A stretch of 64,000 nucleotides of DNA, taken from NCBI RefSeq assembly GCF_008704495.1, contig NZ_CP023699.1, positions 6,758,001-6,822,000 on the forward strand, in the 5' to 3' direction. Numbering within the stretch: the stretch's first letter is position 1; every line of letters begins with the position of its first letter. Under the pieces are notes generated by a model. The model saw nothing but the letters and a program-made list of their open reading frames with translations, made no database searches and was not told where the DNA came from. Of the stretch, positions 57,543-64,000 are shown in pieces. The position numbers and the translations under genes were made by a program. This DNA comes from Streptomyces kanamyceticus. GTDB taxonomy: Bacteria; Actinomycetota; Actinomycetes; Streptomycetales; Streptomycetaceae.

Positions 57543-57944
57543 CTACTTGCTCGCGCACTCCGCGCACGTACCGAAGATCTCCACCGTGTGCGCCACGTTG
57601 ACGTACCCGTGCTCCGAGGCGATCGCCTCGGCCCACTTCTCGACCGCGGGACCCTCCACCTCGACGGCCTTGCCGCAGACGCGGCAGACCAGGTGGTGGT
57701 GGTGATCGCCGGTGGAGCACCTGCGGTAGACCGTCTCGCCCTCGCTGGTGCGCAGCGCGTCGACCTCGCCCGCGTCGGCGAGCGACTGGAGGGTGCGGTA
57801 GACCGTGGTGAGACCGACGGAGTCGCCCTTGTGCTTGAGCATGTCGTGCAGCTCCTGCGCACTGCGGAACTCGTCCACGTCGTCGAGCGCCGCCGCCACT
57901 GCCGCGCGCTGGCGGGTCGACCTGCCTCGAACCGGGGCTCCCAC
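57543..57944 (-). CDS. zur: Zinc uptake regulator Zur (Fur family)
   Basis: 133-aa Fur-family repressor that binds DNA when loaded with zinc. Winged helix about 5-80 (TRQRAAVAAALDDVDEFRSAQELHD, TVYRTLQSLADAGEV); metal sites GDHHHHLVCRVCGK (about 79-92) and C-terminal CAEC. The sequence is very close to the Zur known from streptomycetes. It is last in the unit after znuA-znuC-znuB, and two Zur boxes lie at the znuA start, consistent with autoregulated zinc uptake. Confidence 0.93.
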   Translation of the reverse strand: MGAPVRGRSTRQRAAVAAALDDVDEFRSAQELHDMLKHKGDSVGLTTVYRTLQSLADAGEVDALRTSEGETVYRRCSTGDHHHHLVCRVCGKAVEVEGPAVEKWAEAIASEHGYVNVAHTVEIFGTCAECASK

Positions 57945-58038
57945 GGTTGCCTCCTCGCATCTGCGCTCTGGTCTGCGGCCCGAGCCTGCCGCTGCTCAAG
58001 CCTGCCGGGCCATTGTGCCAGGTAAGCCTGAGCTCAGG

Positions 58039-58929
58039 TCAGAGCTTGGCGGGCGCCTGCGCCGGAACCACGCACTCCGCGGGGTCGCCCCCGGCCTGGG
58101 CGGCCGCCGCCGCACGGGCTCTGCGCCTGGCCAGCGGCGTCGCGAGGACCGTGAGGGCGATGAAGACGCCGATGGTGAGAAGCACGATCGTCGCGCCGGG
58201 CGGTACGTCCTGGTAGTACGACGTGACGGTGCCGCCGAGCGTCACCGCGACGCCGATCGCCACCGAGACCGCGAAGGTCGCCGCGAAGCTCCGGGTGAGC
58301 TGCTGGGCGGCCGCGACGGGCACCACCATCAGCGCGGAGACCAGGAGCAGGCCCACGACGCGCATGGCGACGGTGACGGTGACCGCGGCGGTGACGGCGG
58401 TGAGCAGGTTCAGGGCGCGCACGGGCAGGCCCGTCACGCGCGCGAACTCCTCGTCCTGGCTGACCGCGAAGAGCTGTCGGCGCAGGCCGAGCGTGACCAG
58501 GACCACAAAGGCGGCGAGCAGGCAGATCGCCGTGACGTCCTGCTCGGAGACCGTGGAGAGCGAGCCGAAGAGGTACGACTGGAGGTTCGCGTTCGAGCCG
58601 CCGGGGGCGAGGTTGATGAACATGACGCCGCCCGCCATGCCGCCGTAGAACAGCATCGCGAGCGCGATGTCGCCGCGCGTCTTGCCGTACCAGCGGATCA
58701 GCTCCATCACGACGGCGCCGACGATCGCGACCGCCGTCGCCATCCACACGGGCGAGGTGGAGAGCAGGAAGCCGAGGCCGACACCCGTCATCGCGACGTG
58801 GCCGATGCCGTCGCCCATCAGGGCCTGGCGGCGCTGCACCAGGTAGATGCCGACGGCGGGCGCGGTGATGCCGACCAGGACGGCGGCGAGCAGGGCCCGC
58901 TGCATGAAGGCGTAGTTGAGGAGTTCCAT
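58039..58929 (-). CDS. znuB: Zinc ABC transporter permease ZnuB
   Basis: 296-aa ABC-3 family metal permease with eight to nine TMs (for example RALLAAVLVGITAPAVGIYLV and GVGLGFLLSTSPVWMATAVAIV). The family motifs DGIGHVAMTGVGLG (about 35) and the coupling loop are recognisable. It lies 11 nt downstream of znuC with an AAGGA ribosome site. Confidence 0.93.
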   Translation of the reverse strand: MELLNYAFMQRALLAAVLVGITAPAVGIYLVQRRQALMGDGIGHVAMTGVGLGFLLSTSPVWMATAVAIVGAVVMELIRWYGKTRGDIALAMLFYGGMAGGVMFINLAPGGSNANLQSYLFGSLSTVSEQDVTAICLLAAFVVLVTLGLRRQLFAVSQDEEFARVTGLPVRALNLLTAVTAAVTVTVAMRVVGLLLVSALMVVPVAAAQQLTRSFAATFAVSVAIGVAVTLGGTVTSYYQDVPPGATIVLLTIGVFIALTVLATPLARRRARAAAAAQAGGDPAECVVPAQAPAKL

Positions 58930-58940
58930 CGCCGTGGTCC

Positions 58941-59723
58941 TTAGGTCAGCAGGCCGGTGCGGACCGGCTCCGCGTCGGCGGTGTGCGGGTGGACGTGGTC
59001 GTGGCCGGGCAGCGCGTGCTGGCCGACGGCCTCCGGGGGCGGTCCGTCGTGCAGGACGCAGCCGTCGCGCAGGACCACGGCGCGGTCGATCAGGGGCTCA
59101 AGGGGGCCGAGTTCGTGCAGGACAAGGAGGACGGAGGTGCCCTTGGCGACCTGCTCGCGCAGCGTGGCGGCGAGGATCTCCTGGCTGGCCAGGTCGACGC
59201 CCGCCATCGGCTCGTCCATGATCAGCAGCTCCGGCTCGGCGGCCAGCGCGCGGGCGATCAGGACCCGCTGGTGCTGCCCGCCGGAGAGCGCGTCGACGGA
59301 GTCCTTGGCGCGGTCGGCGAGGCCCACCAGGTCGATGGCGCGGGCCACGGCCTCGCGGTCGGCCTTGCGCAGGACACCGAAGCGGGCGCGGGAGAGCCGC
59401 CCGGAGGCGACGACCTCGGTGATCGTGGCGGGCACGCCGCCCGCCGCGGTGGTGCGCTGCGGGACGTACCCGACGCGGGCCCAGTCGCGGAACCGGCGGC
59501 GCGGGGTGCCGAAGAGCTCGACGTCGCCGCCGGTGGCCGTGACCTGGCCGATGATCGTGCGCACGGCCGTGGACTTGCCCGAGCCGTTGGCGCCGAGCAG
59601 GGCCACGACCTCACCGCGCCCGACCCGCAGGTCGATGCCGCGCAGGACGGGGCGCGAGCCGAGCTCGGCCGTCACCTTGCGCAGGGATATGACGGCCTCG
59701 CCGGTGTCGTGCTGCTCGCTCAT
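58941..59723 (-). CDS. znuC: Zinc ABC transporter ATP-binding protein ZnuC
   Basis: 260-aa ATPase with Walker A GANGSGKST (about 43-51), signature LSGGQHQR (about 145), Walker B LLIMDEPMAGVD and switch His in LVLHELG. The C-terminus is His-rich (HALPGHDHVHPHT), typical of zinc transport ATPases. GGAGG precedes ATG 59723; it follows znuA by 32 nt. Confidence 0.93.
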   Translation of the reverse strand: MSEQHDTGEAVISLRKVTAELGSRPVLRGIDLRVGRGEVVALLGANGSGKSTAVRTIIGQVTATGGDVELFGTPRRRFRDWARVGYVPQRTTAAGGVPATITEVVASGRLSRARFGVLRKADREAVARAIDLVGLADRAKDSVDALSGGQHQRVLIARALAAEPELLIMDEPMAGVDLASQEILAATLREQVAKGTSVLLVLHELGPLEPLIDRAVVLRDGCVLHDGPPPEAVGQHALPGHDHVHPHTADAEPVRTGLLT

Positions 59724-59755
59724 GGCTCGTGCCTCCGTAGCCGCGGGGGTGGGGG

Positions 59756-60718
59756 TCACTTGGTGCCCAGGGCCTTCTGCAGGGCCTTGAGGTTGGACTC
59801 CATGACCTGGATGTAGTCCTTGCCCTTGGACTTGTCGGTGATGCCCTCGATGGGGTCGAGCACGTCGGTCTTCAGGCCGGTGTCCTTGGCGAGGGTCTGT
59901 GCCGTCTTGTCGCTGACGAGCGTCTCGTAGAAGACGGTGGTGACGCCGTCGGCCTTCGCCATCTTCTGGAGGTCCTTGACGCGCTTGGCGCTGGGCTCGG
60001 CCTCGGGGTCCAGGCCGCTGATGGCCTCCTCGGTGAGGCCGTAGCGCTCGGCGAGGTAGCCGAAGGCGGCGTGGGTGGTGATGAAGACCTTGGAGTCGGT
60101 GTTCTTCAGGCCGTCCTTGAAGGACGTGTCCAGGCCGCCGAGCTTCTTCACGAGCTTCGCGGTGTTCTTCTCGTACGTCGCCGCGTGGTCCGGGTCGGCC
60201 TTCTTCAGGGCCTTGCCGACGCCCTCGGCGACCTCGGCGTACTTCACCGGGTCCAGCCAGATGTGCGGGTCGGCGCCCTCGTGGGAGTGGTCGTAGCCGT
60301 GATCGTCGTGGTCGTGCTCGTCGGCGTGCCCGCCGACCTCGTCGCCGTGCTTCTCCATGCTGGTCAGCGTGGCCGCGTCGATCTTGGTCTTGATGCCGGA
60401 CTGGTCGATCGCGTCGTCGACGGCGGGCTGCAGGCCCTTGAGGTACAGGGCGACGTCGGACTCTTCCAGCTCTCCGCGCTGCCGGGCGGAGACGTCCAGG
60501 TCGTGCGGCTCCTGGCCGGGCTCGGTGAGGTTGGTGACGGAGACGTGGTCGCCGCCGATCTGCTCCGCGAGGTACTGCATGGGGTAGAACGACGCCACCA
60601 CGTCGAGCTTGCCGTCGTTGTCGCTCGCGGCCGATGTGGAGCACGCGGTCAGCGCCGTGAGGCCGAGGACGGTGGCGGAGGCGAGGGCGGCGGTGGGTAT
60701 GAGGCGTCGTACGTTCAT
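59756..60718 (-). CDS. znuA: Zinc ABC transporter substrate-binding lipoprotein ZnuA
   Basis: 320-aa zinc-binding lipoprotein. Signal sequence with lipobox TALTACS near residue 27. Cluster A-I fold with conserved His residues in EPHDLDVS and THAAFGYLAERY and acidic DPEAEPS, plus the His/Asp-rich loop HADEHDHDDHGYDHSHEGADPH (given in part) near 135-157 typical of zinc rather than manganese proteins. The ATG (MNVRRLIP) is placed next to the proximal Zur box. First gene of znuA-znuC-znuB-zur. Confidence 0.93.
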   Translation of the reverse strand: MNVRRLIPTAALASATVLGLTALTACSTSAASDNDGKLDVVASFYPMQYLAEQIGGDHVSVTNLTEPGQEPHDLDVSARQRGELEESDVALYLKGLQPAVDDAIDQSGIKTKIDAATLTSMEKHGDEVGGHADEHDHDDHGYDHSHEGADPHIWLDPVKYAEVAEGVGKALKKADPDHAATYEKNTAKLVKKLGGLDTSFKDGLKNTDSKVFITTHAAFGYLAERYGLTEEAISGLDPEAEPSAKRVKDLQKMAKADGVTTVFYETLVSDKTAQTLAKDTGLKTDVLDPIEGITDKSKGKDYIQVMESNLKALQKALGTK

Positions 60719-60732
60719 GACACTCATTTTCA
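60718..60732. promoter_or_regulatory. Zur box, proximal
   Basis: On the - strand this 15-mer reads TGAAAATGAGTGTCA, close to the streptomycete Zur consensus TGAAAATGATTTTCA. It abuts the znuA start codon. Confidence 0.7.
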
Positions 60733-60739
60733 ACAAATG

Positions 60740-60754
60740 TGGAAACGATTGTCA
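60740..60754. promoter_or_regulatory. Zur box, distal
   Basis: On the - strand this 15-mer reads TGACAATCGTTTCCA, also palindromic around the Zur consensus. It lies 7 nt from the proximal box, a centre spacing of 22 bp (two helical turns), suggesting cooperative binding. Confidence 0.75.
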
Positions 60755-60882
60755 ACAAGCCCTCGGTTCGGGCGTGCGCGGGTAACCGATTTGATTAGGG
60801 GGGTAAGGCCGCCGGTAACCTGAAGCATTCGCTCCCGAAGCGCTGAACCTGCTTCGCCCGCCGTCGTAATGAAGAGAGCACC

Positions 60883-62265
<1,383 letters not shown>

Positions 62266-62295
62266 CGGTCGTACGTTCCCTGAGTGAAGCGTTGA

Positions 62296-62334
62296 GGAAG
62301 CCCCCGGTTCCGGGTTATGGAACCGGGGGCTTCC
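62296..62334 (+). terminator. 16-bp hairpin terminator after glyS
   Basis: GGAAGCCCCCGGTTCC (62296-62311) pairs perfectly with GGAACCGGGGGCTTCC (62319-62334) around GGGTTAT. It starts 31 nt after the glyS stop. Confidence 0.88.
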
Positions 62335-62350
62335 GTGCACACTGAGGCGC

Positions 62351-62563
62351 ATGCTTCCAATGACCACGAGCAAGGTCAGCAGATGGGACCAGCACGGGCG
62401 CGAGCACGTCGTCCAGGTCCAGCGGGCGGGCATGCAGCGGCAGTTGAGCTGCGTGACCTGCGGGTGGCGCAGGAAGGCGCAGTTCCTGCCGTGGCTCAAG
62501 GCCGAGGAACACCTGACGGCGGCGCATCAGGCGACGGTGGATCCGTCGGCCCCGGCTTCGTAG
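62351..62563 (+). CDS. Small hypothetical protein with a zinc-finger-like CxxC
   Basis: 70-aa protein: WDQHGREHVVQVQRAGMQRQLSC then CGWRRKAQFLPWLKAEEHLTAAH. The SCVTCGW pair and the two C-terminal His (HLTAAH) could form a C2H2-like zinc site. CACACT lies 7 nt before ATG 62351, as in a leaderless promoter; ATG 62360 is an alternative. Its stop lies at the first unit of a 16-bp tandem repeat. Family not recognised. Confidence 0.65.
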   Translation: MLPMTTSKVSRWDQHGREHVVQVQRAGMQRQLSCVTCGWRRKAQFLPWLKAEEHLTAAHQATVDPSAPAS

Positions 62564-62640
62564 GGGGCAGCTTTCGTACGGGGCGGCCTTCGTAGGGATC
62601 AGCTTTCGTAGGGGGCAGCCTTCGTAGGGGTCAGCACGAG
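62561..62640. repeat. 16-bp tandem repeat (about four and a half units) across convergent gene ends
   Basis: Units start at 62561, 62577, 62593, 62609 and 62625 with the pattern TAGGGGGCAGCTTTCG and few changes. The + strand gene ends in the first unit (TAG at 62561-62563), and the - strand regulator ends at 62599, inside the third. The repeat therefore supplies both stop codons and the last residues of the regulator. Confidence 0.85.
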
Positions 62641-63411
62641 GATCGTCGTGTCCTGCTGCTGCGGGGTGAGCAGCAGCGTCATGCCGTACGTCCGGGGCGT
62701 CCGGTCATCCCGTGGCGTGATCTCGACGGTCCGCGACGCGAAGTCGCCGATCGAGCGGCAGGCCCACCAGGCGTCCAGGTCCGGCCGCACGGACCGGAGT
62801 TGGTCGGTGAGGCGCCGGAAGCCCTCGTTCCCCGGGCGGCGGTCCGCGCGGGTGCGCAGGTGCCGGTAGAGGTCGATGGCGACGGGCTCCCAGCCGGGCA
62901 GCACCCGCTGGTGGCGGGCGTCCCCGACCAGCAGGAGCAGCAGATTGCGCCGCTCCTCGGGGATCAGGGCGGGGTCGGGCCACACGGCGGCGTACGCGCG
63001 GTTGCTCGCGAGGATGTCGAGGGCGGGGCCGAGCAGCAGCGCCGGACTGTCGGGCCAGCTGTCCAGCACGGTGCGCAGGGCGGGGTCGTACGGCGCCTCC
63101 GCACCGCCCGGCGCCGGGGCGAACCCGGCGAGGGCCAGGGCGTGCCGGTGGGCGGCGTCATCGAGGCGCAGGGCGCGGGCGACCGCGTCGAGGACCTGCC
63201 GCGAGGTGTCCACGCGGCCCTGCTCCAGCCAGGTGTACCAGGCCACGGAGACGCCCGAGAGCGCCGCCACCTCCTCGCGGCGCAGCCCTGAGGTGCGCCT
63301 GCGGGCGGTGTGCGGAAGGCCGACGTCGCCGGGGGAGAGGTGCTCGCGGTAGGCGCGCAGGAAGCCGCCGAGGTGCTGCCGGAGGGCGGTGGTCGCCGTC
63401 GTCGTCGCCAT
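62599..63411 (-). CDS. Helix-turn-helix regulator with MmyB-like ligand domain
   Basis: 270-aa regulator: HTH with the hallmark RRRTSGLRREEVAALSGVSVAWYTWLEQGR (about 37-66, in segments) and an MmyB-like ligand domain (about 105-255). It is a paralogue of the regulator at 20656. It is divergent from a VOC protein gene, with an inverted repeat at 63448-63464 between them. The last residues (AAPYES) are encoded by a tandem repeat. Confidence 0.9.
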   Translation of the reverse strand: MATTTATTALRQHLGGFLRAYREHLSPGDVGLPHTARRRTSGLRREEVAALSGVSVAWYTWLEQGRVDTSRQVLDAVARALRLDDAAHRHALALAGFAPAPGGAEAPYDPALRTVLDSWPDSPALLLGPALDILASNRAYAAVWPDPALIPEERRNLLLLLVGDARHQRVLPGWEPVAIDLYRHLRTRADRRPGNEGFRRLTDQLRSVRPDLDAWWACRSIGDFASRTVEITPRDDRTPRTYGMTLLLTPQQQDTTILVLTPTKAAPYES

Positions 63412-63447
63412 GGGCTCAGCCTATGACCCGTACTCACCCCCACAGTT

Positions 63448-63464
63448 GCCCCACTGGTTGGGGC
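63448..63464. promoter_or_regulatory. Candidate operator between divergent regulator and VOC genes
   Basis: GCCCCA (63448-63453) and TGGGGC (63459-63464) form a perfect inverted repeat with a 5-nt spacer, placed 37 nt from the regulator start and 26 nt from the VOC start. Confidence 0.4.
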
Positions 63465-63489
63465 GCGCACGGGGCCCGAGGCTTGCCCC

Positions 63490-63915
63490 ATGACCGAAAC
63501 CCCTGTGATGTGGCGCCGCCGCAACGACTCCACGAACCTGCCCGAACCCCGCCCCTTCATCCGCGTCTACACGGGCCCGGGCACCCTGGACGCCCTGGCG
63601 TCGTCCTACGAGCGCCTGCTCGGCACGGAACGCGACATGTGGTTCGCCTACCCCGAGAAGAAGCTGGCCCTCGCCGTGGTGGGCGCCTTCCTCCTGATCG
63701 AGGGCACGGAGGAGACCCTGGCCCCCTTCCGCGCGACGCACGGCACGCTGCTCGTCGACTCGGCGCAGACGTACCTGGACCGCCTGGCCGCGGAGGGCGC
63801 GGAGATCACGGACCCGCTGATCAAGGTCCCGACGGGCTCGGGCTTCACGGCGCGGCACCGGGACGGCACGGTGATCGAGTACGTGGAGCACCGGCCGACG
63901 GGGGAGGGGCTGTAG
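63490..63915 (+). CDS. VOC (glyoxalase/bleomycin resistance-like) superfamily protein
   Basis: 141-aa protein with the paired beta-alpha-beta-beta-beta layout of the VOC fold: PFIRVYTGPGTLDALASSYERLLG starts the first module and LLVDSAQTYLDRLAAEGAEI the second, ending TARHRDGTVIEYVEH with a likely metal Glu. It may be a dioxygenase, glyoxalase or binding protein. GAGGCT lies 6 nt before the ATG. Likely target of the divergent MmyB-type regulator. Confidence 0.78.
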   Translation: MTETPVMWRRRNDSTNLPEPRPFIRVYTGPGTLDALASSYERLLGTERDMWFAYPEKKLALAVVGAFLLIEGTEETLAPFRATHGTLLVDSAQTYLDRLAAEGAEITDPLIKVPTGSGFTARHRDGTVIEYVEHRPTGEGL

Positions 63916-63973
63916 GGGGTCGTAGACGGGGGTCGTAGACGTCGATGTCAGTGGCGGGCCCTAGGGTCCGCCT

Positions 63974-64000
63974 GTGACTCGGACTCAATCTTCCACCTAC
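63974..64000 (+). CDS. Start of a gene cut by the window end
   Basis: Nine codons (VTRTQSSTY) run to the window edge. TAGGGT at 63962-63967 lies 6 nt before the GTG, the same leaderless layout seen at many genes here. The product cannot be named from this fragment. Confidence 0.45.

Noticed and set aside
60755..60882. T-box riboswitch upstream of glyS
   Set aside because: I found no T-box consensus or specifier hairpin in the short leader.
62597..63560. Antisense frames over the MmyB-type regulator
   Set aside because: They are low-complexity shadows of the regulator gene, which has a clear HTH.

Overview
The window is chromosomal DNA from a Streptomyces or a close relative. It is very GC-rich with strong third-position GC bias, uses many GTG starts, and carries families typical of the genus: paired HTH/DUF5753 and DUF397 genes, MmyB-like regulators, tricorn protease and DppBCDF-type transporters. 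The gene order hrcA-dnaJ, rsmE, HIT, RNase Z, phoH-ybeY-CNNM, era, leuA, recO-uppS, zur-znu, glyS is the conserved Streptomyces core, with accessory blocks between the core genes. I see no rRNA, tRNA, CRISPR array, transposase or prophage. No stretch over about 300 bases lacks an annotated element.

Layout. 1-9.7 kb: end of hrcA, dnaJ, a nitronate monooxygenase, rsmE, a lipoprotein, tricorn protease, HIT protein, RNase Z and adenine deaminase. 9.6-13.6 kb: a macrolide-type glycosyltransferase behind a possible leader-peptide attenuator, a glucarate-dehydratase-like enzyme and a PfkB kinase. 13.8-17.0 kb: the phoH-ybeY-CNNM-mmcQ operon. 17.2-21.6 kb: small genes, an HTH/DUF397 pair, and an MFS exporter divergent from an MmyB-type regulator. 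21.6-27.3 kb: a cytidine-deaminase-like protein without its active site, era, an MFS/beta-glucosidase operon with a palindromic operator, and a protealysin-like protease with its emfourin inhibitor. 27.4-34.5 kb: leuA with a Leu-rich leader peptide, a TerB-like protein, an MMPL transporter and a two-component system.

34.5-42.0 kb: a five-gene Dpp-type ABC transporter operon, including a permease-ATPase fusion and ending in a DHDPS/NAL-type aldolase, divergent from a GntR/FadR regulator with two matching candidate operators. 42.0-49.1 kb: a STAND ATPase without a DNA-binding domain, an SpoIIE-type phosphatase, an AIM24 protein, a methyltransferase divergent from an AraC regulator, a PEP-mutase-like enzyme and a small secreted protein. 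49.2-55.8 kb is the most accessory part: an alpha/beta hydrolase, a tandem family of small unknown proteins with one truncated member, a repeat-rich membrane protein, a second HTH/DUF397 locus whose DUF397 protein has an internal duplication, two coupled small genes, and a PIN/RHH toxin-antitoxin pair. 55.8-64 kb: recO-uppS, the zinc regulon znuACB-zur with two Zur boxes, glyS, a small zinc-finger-like protein, an MmyB-type regulator and a VOC protein.

Two themes recur. About eighteen genes have a -10-like hexamer 6-8 nt before the start codon, as expected of leaderless mRNAs; this settles several start choices. A GC-rich dispersed intergenic repeat occurs at five loci and, at one of them, forms the C-terminal tail of an ABC transporter protein.
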